Source: Chaetoceros tenuissimus (lineage: Eukaryota > Bacillariophyta > Thalassiosirophyceae > Chaetocerotales > Chaetocerotaceae). Taken from it: a stretch of 64,000 bases of DNA. The stretch lies in the NCBI GenBank assembly GCA_021927905.1, contig BLLK01000047.1, positions 3,782,001 through 3,846,000 of the forward strand, in the 5' to 3' direction. Both the position numbers and the translations under genes were made by a program. Shown piece by piece: positions 30,655 to 42,025 of this stretch. How positions within the stretch are numbered: position 1 is the first letter of the stretch; every line of letters begins with the position of its first letter. The notes under the pieces are model-generated. The model saw only the letters and a program-made list of their open reading frames with translations. It had not been told where the DNA came from and did not search any database.

Positions 30655-31795
30655 TCATGTTACAGTGACTGACACTACTTGCTGAGAAGAAACAAGAGCA
30701 AACACCGAGAGAAACAATGCAATGACCGGCAATGGATAGAGATAAGGTTTCTTTCCAATCAATGCGCCCTCCCAAATAGGTTCTTTATCTGCACCCTGTA
30801 ATTGCACCAAATTGCGAGTAAAATCACTAACTTCGATCGTATATTCCTCTAATTGAAGATTTTTGTCTATGTTTTCTATTGAAACAGTACCATCCACAAA
30901 AACTACATCGTCATAAGTCACAGGTTTTCCGTTTGAGTCGAAGAAATTTTGCCTCCTTGAACCTACCGCATCTTTTGTAACCATACCTAATGCTGCAGCA
31001 GAAGCCACTCTTGCAACAGTTTCAACTTTAACTGGAGGACTCAATAATGCTCTCTCTACCCAATCCTCCATAGGAGACGAAGATAGATTTCTTAATGAAT
31101 CCATCCCATTCATGTAAGCCTTAATGACTGGTAACCTTGTTATCTGACTGTAAATCTTTCCAAAAGTCGGGAATCTCTTCCCGCCGTAAATCAAAGAAGA
31201 ACCAATGACAATTGTATCATCATTGCCAAAACTTTGCGAAGAAATATGTTCTGCATGTCTTTTCCCCTTCATGTAACCATCTATAGGCCCTTCCAACATT
31301 TTTGCAACTTCATAGCTGACAGATAAAAAGACAAATCGTTCCGCACCAAATCGCTTCGCAATTTTGATAGCACATTCATTCACCAATCCATTTTCCTTGT
31401 ATAATAATTCATCATCATATGCCAATCCAAAGAAGGTAAGTTTATCCCATTCCTGTGCAGGATCTACGTTTCCCATACAACTTATTGCTGCATCGATAGG
31501 AGGCAATTCAAGACCAAGGTCATCGACCCCTTCTTGATTCTGAATATGATCAGGTACAATGCAGTGTTTTCTCCAGTCCACTTTCCTAACCCAATCTCCG
31601 TCATCACAGTAATAGGAAGGAGGTTGACCAGATTTCGATATTGAGATTACTTCGTGGCCGTTGTGAACTAATGTAGAGCATATCCGTCTACCTACATATC
31701 CCGATCCACAATACTGCTACTGTTAATGCAGTTCCTTCGTCGACATTTGCCAATAGGATAAATGCCGTCAAGATTAGATATATGAAATATTTCAT
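30655..31795 (-). pseudogene. NAD(P)-binding epimerase-like protein with a frameshift in the glycine motif
   Basis: A hydrophobic N-terminus starts at the ATG at 31793-31795 (MKYFIYLILTAFILLAN..) and leads to TVAVL in one frame. The expected nucleotide-binding motif continues as GSGYVGRRICSTLV in another frame, from about 31707 on. The break lies at 31708-31711, consistent with two missing bases or one extra base; the second frame has stops just upstream. Beyond it, about 350 residues are intact: a long alpha/beta Rossmann region (RFVFLSVSYEVAKM, GKRHAEH, VIGSSLIYG) and a C-terminal membrane helix (PLPVIALFLSVFALV). It resembles atypical short-chain dehydrogenase/epimerase proteins of plastids. 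A sequencing error or a recent mutation are both possible. Confidence 0.75.
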
Positions 31796-32375
31796 TTTCC
31801 CTTAGAGAAGAAAAAAATATATTTCATGAGAGCTCTACGGTATATCATTTAATTGAACAGAATAGAATAAGTAAAAAAAGGTAAAAGGTACAAAAATATT
31901 GCATCTGGCCGTATTGGTCTGGCCATCGCACCAGCTGTCAATGACGCGAAATTCTGTCACGTCATTGTTTGAACAAAAATCTTGTTGACAACATCCGCCA
32001 TCTAAACGATCTGCTCTCTCTAGGTATGTCATGTAATAGAGAACTGTGGTTATCACACAACGCATCACATATGCTTATCTGATTTCAAATGCACTTTAGA
32101 TGACAGAATAGGCAGCTATCTGACGTTCAGATCTCATCTGCCTTTTCATATTCGAAAAAGATCTCATCTTTCTTGACCAGTACTACTAGCTAGCTAGTGG
32201 TTGGTCTGCACGTCAAACATCTTGTTCAAAAGATTCAGTATCACATAAGACGAATAGGAAGATTAGAAAAAAAGACCAAAAAAAAGTGCAGTAGTGCATG
32301 TTCATGTGATAAGGCAGACGAGAAGCTGCAAGAGTTGACACAAGCTAATAGATATCTCTCGACATATTTTTCAAA
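31796..32375. other. Intergenic upstream of the LRR array
   Basis: Promoter region of the epimerase-like gene and of the first LRR gene. A 60-aa Lys-rich frame ending across the LRR ATG (32197-32379) is not convincing as a gene. Nothing else recognised. Confidence 0.45.
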
Positions 32376-33365
32376 ATGACTAGAAACAACCATATATTTT
32401 TCTACTACCCCAAAGTAACCAAGAAATGTAAAAGGCAATCTTTCTCAGAAAGTATTTTGGACAAGGAAGTATCAATGAGTTTTCAACACGATGCACAGCT
32501 ACCAAGAATCATAGAAAATACAATTGATGATGAAGGTGTCACAAGTAGACATGGTTCCTTAACTCGATCTACTCGTATTTCATCATTAAGAAATAGAATA
32601 TTGAAAGAATTCGAGGAGCAGCAAAATATTGCAAAGAAACGTTCGCCTCAATCGTTGTCACCAAAAGAAAAGAATCGCTATGAGATTCTTGTCATTATGG
32701 AAGGAGTAACATTCATAGAAAACAGTGCCTTTGCTGGCTTCAAGAAGTTGCAAATTGTTATCATGTCCAGTACAGTCAAGAGAATTGGAAGGTTTGCATT
32801 TTGTGGTTGTGAGAAATTGACTCAAATACTATGGTCGACAAATCTTGAAGTGATTGAATACAGCGCTTTTTATCTGTGCAAATCTCTCCGTGAAGTATTT
32901 CTTCCTCCGAGCTGTCGACAGGTTCATGCGAATGTCTTTCAACATTGTAAGAATCTTGTGATGTTTGTGTATCCTTTTGGAGTAAATCTGAGCTGGTGGC
33001 TCTTTGGCAATACGAAAATAGAAAAGATATCTCCCATCGGAGAATACATTGCACCAGACGTAGAAGAGGAGGAAGATGACGAATACTACGATGAGAATTA
33101 CAACAGGCAGGTTCATGAGTGGTTGAGAAGTGTGCATGATGATTATCCTCTCCATGCAGCTTGTAAAAGCTATGATCCAAGTATGGAGCAGATATTTGCA
33201 ATTGTATCTGAGCGCGGCCTTGCTTCTTTGTATGTTAGGGATATATTTGGACTTACTGGATTGGATTACCTTGACGCTAATCAGTTTACTAGTGTTGGTG
33301 AGGTAGACATTGCTCGATATTTTGTGATGCGTATGATGGGCGAAGTTCTAGTTGGTCAAACATGA
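32376..33365 (+). CDS. LRR (BspA-type) protein, full-length array copy 1
   Basis: 329 aa. The first ~105 residues are basic and Ser-rich, with no signal peptide. Residues about 108-205 are BspA/LRR_5-type repeats: VTFIENSAFAGFKKLQIVIM, VKRIGRFAFCGCEKLTQI, LEVIEYSAFYLCKSLREVFL and a VHANVFQHCKNLVMF repeat, each ~23 residues. The C-terminal part (about 245-329) has an acidic stretch, then an ankyrin-like HDDYPLHAACKSYDPSMEQI. Such LRR plus ankyrin-like proteins form large families in diatoms; ligand and role are unknown. Only this copy has the N-terminal 107 residues; from residue 100 on it lies inside the 2.89-kb repeat. It differs from copies 2-5 by Cys instead of Phe in the FCG motif. Confidence 0.85.
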   Translation: MTRNNHIFFYYPKVTKKCKRQSFSESILDKEVSMSFQHDAQLPRIIENTIDDEGVTSRHGSLTRSTRISSLRNRILKEFEEQQNIAKKRSPQSLSPKEKNRYEILVIMEGVTFIENSAFAGFKKLQIVIMSSTVKRIGRFAFCGCEKLTQILWSTNLEVIEYSAFYLCKSLREVFLPPSCRQVHANVFQHCKNLVMFVYPFGVNLSWWLFGNTKIEKISPIGEYIAPDVEEEEDDEYYDENYNRQVHEWLRSVHDDYPLHAACKSYDPSMEQIFAIVSERGLASLYVRDIFGLTGLDYLDANQFTSVGEVDIARYFVMRMMGEVLVGQT

Positions 33366-33867
33366 CCTTGCGAAAGGAGCTGGTAGTGAGCTCTAGAGTA
33401 CTGAATGACTTTCGAAACATATCGGCAAGCAATAAAGAATAGTTGTAGTTGTCTATGTCATTACGTATAGTAGTATTCTATATATAACGCACAAACTTTT
33501 GAAAACACTTGAAGAAGTTGTCGAAGAGTTGTTCTTCGCATTTGATATGGTAGAATTAATGATGTCCCAAGTCATTAATCAATGCTTACATGACCATAGT
33601 CGAAGTTTCAAAGAGGGAAAGAAAGATCAGTATAGTTTTTCTAATTTCAATTCTTATACAATTATTCTATGTCAGTAAGTAAAGTGTGTTTTGCCATGTA
33701 TATTCCTGTTTTTATCCTAAGTTTGTTTTGTCAAATCTGTTTTTGTTTGTTTCTATTCGGTAGATAATGAAGGCTTTGGTTGATTATAACATATACCAAT
33801 GTATGAGCATATCAGCCGTCGACCTCTCACTCTGTCCACAGAAGAAACAACGATAAACCATTCAACC
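33366..33867. other. Convergent spacer between LRR and 374-aa gene (repeated in every unit)
   Basis: About 500 bp of 3' flank shared by all five units. It contains the T/G marker (33530 in unit 1) that separates U3/U5 from the rest. No gene seen. Confidence 0.6.
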
Positions 33868-34992
33868 TTACTCGCGATTGCGAAGCTTTGGCGACTTTGG
33901 AGACTTGGAGGTCTTTGGAGACTTGGAAGCCTTTGTAGACTTAGACTTGGCTACCTTAGTCACAGTAGGTACACTAGTACACTTGGAAAAGAGAGAGACT
34001 GGCTCTGGCCAATCATGGCCCTCCAATTTACGCTTGGAGTTTGCTGATGATACATCCTTCTCTGGATTCTTCTTCTGTTGCTGTTGCTTTGGTTGGTAGT
34101 TGGAAGCTTTCTTGTTTGCTGCCATCTTACGTTTTGGGTCATCAGAAGGTGCAGTGTCATATCCGTCTTCATAATAATGAATCATAGGGATCTCGTCCAT
34201 GGTAACAGTAGATGTTGTAATGATAGTAGCAATCTCCTTGTCAGTACATGCATTTTTCTTTGGGACACATGCGTAACGGTTTCTGAACTCAACATAAGGG
34301 ATGCATACATCGAGAGGGAATGGTCCATAGTTTGGTTCATCGGTTCTTCTAGCCTTTGATGAGTCATCGATCTTATCATTTGCTAACTTGCGGTCACCAG
34401 AGCCGCTGGAGTCATCACCGTGACCATATCCACCACCGCACTGGTTATAGGATTGATAACTATACATTTCAAACCAATTCTTGATTGCATAAGGATGAAG
34501 ATATCCATAACGGTAAAGTCCAGGAGCCTTGAGAAGATTAGCAGCTGGTGCAAATGTTCTAAACCAATAGGAAGACTCAGCATCCATAGTGACAGTTCCA
34601 TCCAAGGTGACATATTCTCCTCCAGCATCCTTACAGATTTCATAGCCCATGTCTTCAAACATTTCGATACCTTCATGAACCATGAAGTTTGAATAATAAA
34701 GTTTTCTCTCTCCTCCATTCTCACTAGCATCCATTTCAGGACCACCATAATTGAATTCAACAAGAGGAGTACCAGTAGTCGCTGAAGCATCATTGAAACG
34801 GTTCTCAACTCCAAAGAAGTCAAACTCTGCAAGGCCTTCAAAGCACTTTTGGGATACACCATGTACTTCTCCCATTGTAACGCCATACATCTCACGTGGA
34901 CTGAGGCCATCATACATGAGAGTATAAAAGAAATCGTGAACAGTTGGAGGTAGCTGAAATTGAGTAGCAACGCAGGGGGTGTAGGGTGGCAT
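33868..34992 (-). CDS. Unknown protein with C-terminal KSPK repeats, array copy 1
   Basis: 374 aa, single exon. No signal peptide or membrane segment (starts MPPYTPCVATQFQLPP). The first 200 residues look like a folded, aromatic-rich domain (HDFFYTLMYDGLSP, WFRTFAPAANLL, GLYRYGYLHPYAIKNWFEMY). A Gly/Ser-rich stretch and a Cys-containing DVCIPYVEFRNRYACVPKK segment follow. The C-terminus is low-complexity: Gln/Lys-rich, then SKSTKASKSPKTSKSPKSPK. Three RKL motifs (about residues 96, 202, 333) recall RXL processing sites of diatom cell-wall proteins, but without a signal peptide this is speculative. I do not recognise the family. It points away from the LRR gene's 3' end (convergent) and is the one intact gene in every unit. 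Confidence 0.82.
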   Translation of the reverse strand: MPPYTPCVATQFQLPPTVHDFFYTLMYDGLSPREMYGVTMGEVHGVSQKCFEGLAEFDFFGVENRFNDASATTGTPLVEFNYGGPEMDASENGGERKLYYSNFMVHEGIEMFEDMGYEICKDAGGEYVTLDGTVTMDAESSYWFRTFAPAANLLKAPGLYRYGYLHPYAIKNWFEMYSYQSYNQCGGGYGHGDDSSGSGDRKLANDKIDDSSKARRTDEPNYGPFPLDVCIPYVEFRNRYACVPKKNACTDKEIATIITTSTVTMDEIPMIHYYEDGYDTAPSDDPKRKMAANKKASNYQPKQQQQKKNPEKDVSSANSKRKLEGHDWPEPVSLFSKCTSVPTVTKVAKSKSTKASKSPKTSKSPKSPKLRNRE

Positions 34993-35584
34993 GTTTTCGT
35001 TTTAGTAGTGTAAAGAAAGAAATGTAGACTTGGATCAATTGAATTGATTGAATTGATTTGGATCAATTGCGGTTATGCTTTTGCAAATGTTGATTTTATG
35101 AGATGAAAGTGAAGCTCAAATCATCTCAAATGAAAGATTTTGAGAAGGATATGCATCGCCAAAAAGTGAAGCAGCAGCAAGCCTAACTGCCCAATGACAT
35201 TTGACTTTTGAGTCGTTAGAGGCATAATTGCCCTTCAAACTGGATTGACTCATCTGTTGACATTTTCAATCTGGGAATGGATTGACGATTTTTTGCAACC
35301 TGGATCACTTACTTGATGTAGATATATTAGATGTTGAAGCTGGAATCAAAGGTATCTTTCTTATGGTTGGAGTTATTTGCTGCATTCCATCTCTATTGTT
35401 TTGAGCAGTTTGGAGTTGCTTGATATTTTGTGATGTGTATGATGGAAGTGGTTCCTTGTAGGTCAAGTATGAATAAAAAGAAGCTGAAGAGTAGCTAAAA
35501 GCCGAACTACTACCAGGAGTTACATGACTAGATATCTCCATCACAAAAAGAAAAGAAGAGAATCGCTATGAGATTCTTGTCATT
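34993..35584. other. Unit spacer with decayed LRR 3' end
   Basis: Promoter side of the 374-aa gene, with a ttgattgaattgattt run near 35036-35060, then a stretch at 35417-35486 matching the LRR gene's last ~50 coding bases (gatattttgtgatg.gtatgatgg...ggtcaa.tatga) with stops and indels. The same spacer recurs in units 2-4. A 79-aa minus frame here is not convincing. Confidence 0.65.
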
Positions 35585-36253
35585 ATGGAAGGAGTAACAT
35601 TCATAGAAAACAGTGCCTTTGCTGGCTTCAAGAAGTTGCAAATTGTAATCATGTCCAGTACAGTCAAGAGAATTGGAAGGTTTGCATTTTTTGGTTGTGA
35701 GAAATTGACTCAAATACTATGGTCGACAAATCTTGAAGTGATTGAATACAGCGCTTTTTATCTGTGCAAATCTCTCCGTGAAGTATTTCTTCCTCCGAGC
35801 TGTCGACAGGTTCATGCGAATGTCTTTCAACATTGTAAGAATCTTGTGATGTTTGTGTATCCTTTTGGAGTAAATCTGAGCTGGTGGCTCTTTGGCAATA
35901 CGAAAATAGAAAAGATATCTCCCATCGGAGAATACATTGCACCAGACGTAGAAGAGGAGGAAGATGACGAATACTACGATGAGAATTACAACAGGCAGGT
36001 TCATGAGTGGTTGAGAAGTGTGCATGATGATTATCCTCTCCATGCAGCTTGTAAAAGCTATGATCCAAGTATGGAGCAGATATTTGCAATTGTATCTGAG
36101 CGCGGCCTTGCTTCTTTGTATGTTAGGGATATATTTGGACTTACTGGATTGGATTACCTTGACGCTAATCAGTTTACTAGTGTTGGTGAGGTAGACATTG
36201 CTCGATATTTTGTGATGCGTATGATGGGCGAAGTTCTAGTTGGTCAAACATGA
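35585..36253 (+). pseudogene. 5'-truncated LRR gene, array copy 2
   Basis: 222 aa, equal to residues 108-329 of copy 1 except FFG for FCG. The amplification junction removed the first 107 codons and the promoter. The frame upstream of the ATG meets TGA within 20 codons, with no earlier ATG. It could be transcribed from sequence in the spacer, but is more likely a passenger pseudogene. Confidence 0.8.
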
Positions 36254-36755
36254 CCTTGCGAAAGGAGCTGGTAGTGAGCTCTAGAGTACTGAATGACTTT
36301 CGAAACATATCGGCAAGCAATAAAGAATAGTTGTAGTTGTCTATGTCATTACGTATAGTAGTATTCTATATATAACGCACAAACTTTTGAAAACACTTGA
36401 AGAAGTTGTCGAAGAGTTGTTCTTCGCATTTGATATGGTAGAATTAATGATGTCCCAAGTCATTAATCAATGCTTACATGACCATAGTCGAAGTTTCAAA
36501 GAGGGAAAGAAAGATCAGTATAGTTTTTCTAATTTCAATTCTTATACAATTATTCTATGTCAGTAAGTAAAGTGTGTTTTGCCATGTATATTCCTGTTTT
36601 TATCCTAAGTTTGTTTTGTCAAATCTGTTTTTGTTTGTTTCTATTCGGTAGATAATGAAGGCTTTGGTTGATTATAACATATACCAATGTATGAGCATAT
36701 CAGCCGTCGACCTCTCACTCTGTCCACAGAAGAAACAACGATAAACCATTCAACC

Positions 36756-37880
36756 TTACTCGCGATTGCGAAGCTTTGGCGACTTTGGAGACTTGGAGGT
36801 CTTTGGAGACTTGGAAGCCTTTGTAGACTTAGACTTGGCTACCTTAGTCACAGTAGGTACACTAGTACACTTGGAAAAGAGAGAGACTGGCTCTGGCCAA
36901 TCATGGCCCTCCAATTTACGCTTGGAGTTTGCTGATGATACATCCTTCTCTGGATTCTTCTTCTGTTGCTGTTGCTTTGGTTGGTAGTTGGAAGCTTTCT
37001 TGTTTGCTGCCATCTTACGTTTTGGGTCATCAGAAGGTGCAGTGTCATATCCGTCTTCATAATAATGAATCATAGGGATCTCGTCCATGGTAACAGTAGA
37101 TGTTGTAATGATAGTAGCAATCTCCTTGTCAGTACATGCATTTTTCTTTGGGACACATGCGTAACGGTTTCTGAACTCAACATAAGGGATGCATACATCG
37201 AGAGGGAATGGTCCATAGTTTGGTTCATCGGTTCTTCTAGCCTTTGATGAGTCATCGATCTTATCATTTGCTAACTTGCGGTCACCAGAGCCGCTGGAGT
37301 CATCACCGTGACCATATCCACCACCGCACTGGTTATAGGATTGATAACTATACATTTCAAACCAATTCTTGATTGCATAAGGATGAAGATATCCATAACG
37401 GTAAAGTCCAGGAGCCTTGAGAAGATTAGCAGCTGGTGCAAATGTTCTAAACCAATAGGAAGACTCAGCATCCATAGTGACAGTTCCATCCAAGGTGACA
37501 TATTCTCCTCCAGCATCCTTACAGATTTCATAGCCCATGTCTTCAAACATTTCGATACCTTCATGAACCATGAAGTTTGAATAATAAAGTTTTCTCTCTC
37601 CTCCATTCTCACTAGCATCCATTTCAGGACCACCATAATTGAATTCAACAAGAGGAGTACCAGTAGTCGCTGAAGCATCATTGAAACGGTTCTCAACTCC
37701 AAAGAAGTCAAACTCTGCAAGGCCTTCAAAGCACTTTTGGGATACACCATGTACTTCTCCCATTGTAACGCCATACATCTCACGTGGACTGAGGCCATCA
37801 TACATGAGAGTATAAAAGAAATCGTGAACAGTTGGAGGTAGCTGAAATTGAGTAGCAACGCAGGGGGTGTAGGGTGGCAT
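36756..37880 (-). CDS. Unknown KSPK-repeat protein, array copy 2
   Basis: 374 aa, no difference from copy 1 seen. Its own upstream region (to about 38150) is carried within the repeat, so this copy should be expressible, unlike the truncated LRR frame beside it. Confidence 0.82.
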   Translation of the reverse strand: MPPYTPCVATQFQLPPTVHDFFYTLMYDGLSPREMYGVTMGEVHGVSQKCFEGLAEFDFFGVENRFNDASATTGTPLVEFNYGGPEMDASENGGERKLYYSNFMVHEGIEMFEDMGYEICKDAGGEYVTLDGTVTMDAESSYWFRTFAPAANLLKAPGLYRYGYLHPYAIKNWFEMYSYQSYNQCGGGYGHGDDSSGSGDRKLANDKIDDSSKARRTDEPNYGPFPLDVCIPYVEFRNRYACVPKKNACTDKEIATIITTSTVTMDEIPMIHYYEDGYDTAPSDDPKRKMAANKKASNYQPKQQQQKKNPEKDVSSANSKRKLEGHDWPEPVSLFSKCTSVPTVTKVAKSKSTKASKSPKTSKSPKSPKLRNRE

Positions 37881-38472
37881 GTTTTCGTTTTAGTAGTGTA
37901 AAGAAAGAAATGTAGACTTGGATCAATTGAATTGATTGAATTGATTTGGATCAATTGCGGTTATGCTTTTGCAAATGTTGATTTTATGAGATGAAAGTGA
38001 AGCTCAAATCATCTCAAATGAAAGATTTTGAGAAGGATATGCATCGCCAAAAAGTGAAGCAGCAGCAAGCCTAACTGCCCAATGACATTTGACTTTTGAG
38101 TCGTTAGAGGCATAATTGCCCTTCAAACTGGATTGACTCATCTGTTGACATTTTCAATCTGGGAATGGATTGACGATTTTTTGCAACCTGGATCACTTAC
38201 TTGATGTAGATATATTAGATGTTGAAGCTGGAATCAAAGGTATCTTTCTTATGGTTGGAGTTATTTGCTGCATTCCATCTCTATTGTTTTGAGCAGTTTG
38301 GAGTTGCTTGATATTTTGTGATGTGTATGATGGAAGTGGTTCCTTGTAGGTCAAGTATGAATAAAAAGAAGCTGAAGAGTAGCTAAAAGCCGAACTACTA
38401 CCAGGAGTTACATGACTAGATATCTCCATCACAAAAAGAAAAGAAGAGAATCGCTATGAGATTCTTGTCATT

Positions 38473-39141
38473 ATGGAAGGAGTAACATTCATAGAAAACA
38501 GTGCCTTTGCTGGCTTCAAGAAGTTGCAAATTGTAATCATGTCCAGTACAGTCAAGAGAATTGGAAGGTTTGCATTTTTTGGTTGTGAGAAATTGACTCA
38601 AATACTATGGTCGACAAATCTTGAAGTGATTGAATACAGCGCTTTTTATCTGTGCAAATCTCTCCGTGAAGTATTTCTTCCTCCGAGCTGTCGACAGGTT
38701 CATGCGAATGTCTTTCAACATTGTAAGAATCTTGTGATGTTTGTGTATCCTTTTGGAGTAAATCTGAGCTGGTGGCTCTTTGGCAATACGAAAATAGAAA
38801 AGATATCTCCCATCGGAGAATACATTGCACCAGACGTAGAAGAGGAGGAAGATGACGAATACTACGATGAGAATTACAACAGGCAGGTTCATGAGTGGTT
38901 GAGAAGTGTGCATGATGATTATCCTCTCCATGCAGCTTGTAAAAGCTATGATCCAAGTATGGAGCAGATATTTGCAATTGTATCTGAGCGCGGCCTTGCT
39001 TCTTTGTATGTTAGGGATATATTTGGACTTACTGGATTGGATTACCTTGACGCTAATCAGTTTACTAGTGTTGGTGAGGTAGACATTGCTCGATATTTTG
39101 TGATGCGTATGATGGGCGAAGTTCTAGTTGGTCAAACATGA
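38473..39141 (+). pseudogene. 5'-truncated LRR gene, array copy 3
   Basis: 222 aa with the same 5' truncation and the Phe variant as copy 2. Its 3' spacer carries the G marker (about 39308) found otherwise only in unit 5. Confidence 0.8.
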
Positions 39142-39643
39142 CCTTGCGAAAGGAGCTGGTAGTGAGCTCTAGAGTACTGAATGACTTTCGAAACATATCG
39201 GCAAGCAATAAAGAATAGTTGTAGTTGTCTATGTCATTACGTATAGTAGTATTCTATATATAACGCACAAACTTTTGAAAACACTTGAAGAAGTTGTCGA
39301 AGAGTTGGTCTTCGCATTTGATATGGTAGAATTAATGATGTCCCAAGTCATTAATCAATGCTTACATGACCATAGTCGAAGTTTCAAAGAGGGAAAGAAA
39401 GATCAGTATAGTTTTTCTAATTTCAATTCTTATACAATTATTCTATGTCAGTAAGTAAAGTGTGTTTTGCCATGTATATTCCTGTTTTTATCCTAAGTTT
39501 GTTTTGTCAAATCTGTTTTTGTTTGTTTCTATTCGGTAGATAATGAAGGCTTTGGTTGATTATAACATATACCAATGTATGAGCATATCAGCCGTCGACC
39601 TCTCACTCTGTCCACAGAAGAAACAACGATAAACCATTCAACC

Positions 39644-40768
39644 TTACTCGCGATTGCGAAGCTTTGGCGACTTTGGAGACTTGGAGGTCTTTGGAGACTT
39701 GGAAGCCTTTGTAGACTTAGACTTGGCTACCTTAGTCACAGTAGGTACACTAGTACACTTGGAAAAGAGAGAGACTGGCTCTGGCCAATCATGGCCCTCC
39801 AATTTACGCTTGGAGTTTGCTGATGATACATCCTTCTCTGGATTCTTCTTCTGTTGCTGTTGCTTTGGTTGGTAGTTGGAAGCTTTCTTGTTTGCTGCCA
39901 TCTTACGTTTTGGGTCATCAGAAGGTGCAGTGTCATATCCGTCTTCATAATAATGAATCATAGGGATCTCGTCCATGGTAACAGTAGATGTTGTAATGAT
40001 AGTAGCAATCTCCTTGTCAGTACATGCATTTTTCTTTGGGACACATGCGTAACGGTTTCTGAACTCAACATAAGGGATGCATACATCGAGAGGGAATGGT
40101 CCATAGTTTGGTTCATCGGTTCTTCTAGCCTTTGATGAGTCATCGATCTTATCATTTGCTAACTTGCGGTCACCAGAGCCGCTGGAGTCATCACCGTGAC
40201 CATATCCACCACCGCACTGGTTATAGGATTGATAACTATACATTTCAAACCAATTCTTGATTGCATAAGGATGAAGATATCCATAACGGTAAAGTCCAGG
40301 AGCCTTGAGAAGATTAGCAGCTGGTGCAAATGTTCTAAACCAATAGGAAGACTCAGCATCCATAGTGACAGTTCCATCCAAGGTGACATATTCTCCTCCA
40401 GCATCCTTACAGATTTCATAGCCCATGTCTTCAAACATTTCGATACCTTCATGAACCATGAAGTTTGAATAATAAAGTTTTCTCTCTCCTCCATTCTCAC
40501 TAGCATCCATTTCAGGACCACCATAATTGAATTCAACAAGAGGAGTACCAGTAGTCGCTGAAGCATCATTGAAACGGTTCTCAACTCCAAAGAAGTCAAA
40601 CTCTGCAAGGCCTTCAAAGCACTTTTGGGATACACCATGTACTTCTCCCATTGTAACGCCATACATCTCACGTGGACTGAGGCCATCATACATGAGAGTA
40701 TAAAAGAAATCGTGAACAGTTGGAGGTAGCTGAAATTGAGTAGCAACGCAGGGGGTGTAGGGTGGCAT
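39644..40768 (-). CDS. Unknown KSPK-repeat protein, array copy 3
   Basis: 374 aa, same sequence as copies 1 and 2. Downstream in the unit spacer (41087) this unit has lost 4 bp (actt), as has unit 5. Confidence 0.82.
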   Translation of the reverse strand: MPPYTPCVATQFQLPPTVHDFFYTLMYDGLSPREMYGVTMGEVHGVSQKCFEGLAEFDFFGVENRFNDASATTGTPLVEFNYGGPEMDASENGGERKLYYSNFMVHEGIEMFEDMGYEICKDAGGEYVTLDGTVTMDAESSYWFRTFAPAANLLKAPGLYRYGYLHPYAIKNWFEMYSYQSYNQCGGGYGHGDDSSGSGDRKLANDKIDDSSKARRTDEPNYGPFPLDVCIPYVEFRNRYACVPKKNACTDKEIATIITTSTVTMDEIPMIHYYEDGYDTAPSDDPKRKMAANKKASNYQPKQQQQKKNPEKDVSSANSKRKLEGHDWPEPVSLFSKCTSVPTVTKVAKSKSTKASKSPKTSKSPKSPKLRNRE

Positions 40769-41356
40769 GTTTTCGTTTTAGTAGTGTAAAGAAAGAAATG
40801 TAGACTTGGATCAATTGAATTGATTGAATTGATTTGGATCAATTGCGGTTATGCTTTTGCAAATGTTGATTTTATGAGATGAAAGTGAAGCTCAAATCAT
40901 CTCAAATGAAAGATTTTGAGAAGGATATGCATCGCCAAAAAGTGAAGCAGCAGCAAGCCTAACTGCCCAATGACATTTGACTTTTGAGTCGTTAGAGGCA
41001 TAATTGCCCTTCAAACTGGATTGACTCATCTGTTGACATTTTCAATCTGGGAATGGATTGACGATTTTTTGCAACCTGGATCACTTGATGTAGATATATT
41101 AGATGTTGAAGCTGGAATCAAAGGTATCTTTCTTATGGTTGGAGTTATTTGCTGCATTCCATCTCTATTGTTTTGAGCAGTTTGGAGTTGCTTGATATTT
41201 TGTGATGTGTATGATGGAAGTGGTTCCTTGTAGGTCAAGTATGAATAAAAAGAAGCTGAAGAGTAGCTAAAAGCCGAACTACTACCAGGAGTTACATGAC
41301 TAGATATCTCCATCACAAAAAGAAAAGAAGAGAATCGCTATGAGATTCTTGTCATT

Positions 41357-42025
41357 ATGGAAGGAGTAACATTCATAGAAAACAGTGCCTTTGCTGGCTT
41401 CAAGAAGTTGCAAATTGTAATCATGTCCAGTACAGTCAAGAGAATTGGAAGGTTTGCATTTTTTGGTTGTGAGAAATTGACTCAAATACTATGGTCGACA
41501 AATCTTGAAGTGATTGAATACAGCGCTTTTTATCTGTGCAAATCTCTCCGTGAAGTATTTCTTCCTCCGAGCTGTCGACAGGTTCATGCGAATGTCTTTC
41601 AACATTGTAAGAATCTTGTGATGTTTGTGTATCCTTTTGGAGTAAATCTGAGCTGGTGGCTCTTTGGCAATACGAAAATAGAAAAGATATCTCCCATCGG
41701 AGAATACATTGCACCAGACGTAGAAGAGGAGGAAGATGACGAATACTACGATGAGAATTACAACAGGCAGGTTCATGAGTGGTTGAGAAGTGTGCATGAT
41801 GATTATCCTCTCCATGCAGCTTGTAAAAGCTATGATCCAAGTATGGAGCAGATATTTGCAATTGTATCTGAGCGCGGCCTTGCTTCTTTGTATGTTAGGG
41901 ATATATTTGGACTTACTGGATTGGATTACCTTGACGCTAATCAGTTTACTAGTGTTGGTGAGGTAGACATTGCTCGATATTTTGTGATGCGTATGATGGG
42001 CGAAGTTCTAGTTGGTCAAACATGA
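41357..42025 (+). pseudogene. 5'-truncated LRR gene, array copy 4
   Basis: 222 aa, same truncation and Phe variant as copies 2 and 3. Spacer markers match unit 2. Confidence 0.8.

Noticed and set aside
32197-32379. 60-aa Lys-rich frame overlapping the LRR start
   Set aside because: Short, no family features, ends across the LRR ATG in another frame; probably leader sequence.
35305-35544. 79-96-aa minus-strand frames in the unit spacers
   Set aside because: Low-complexity Ser/Thr-rich, overlapping the LRR relic, and length changes freely with the 4-bp indel.
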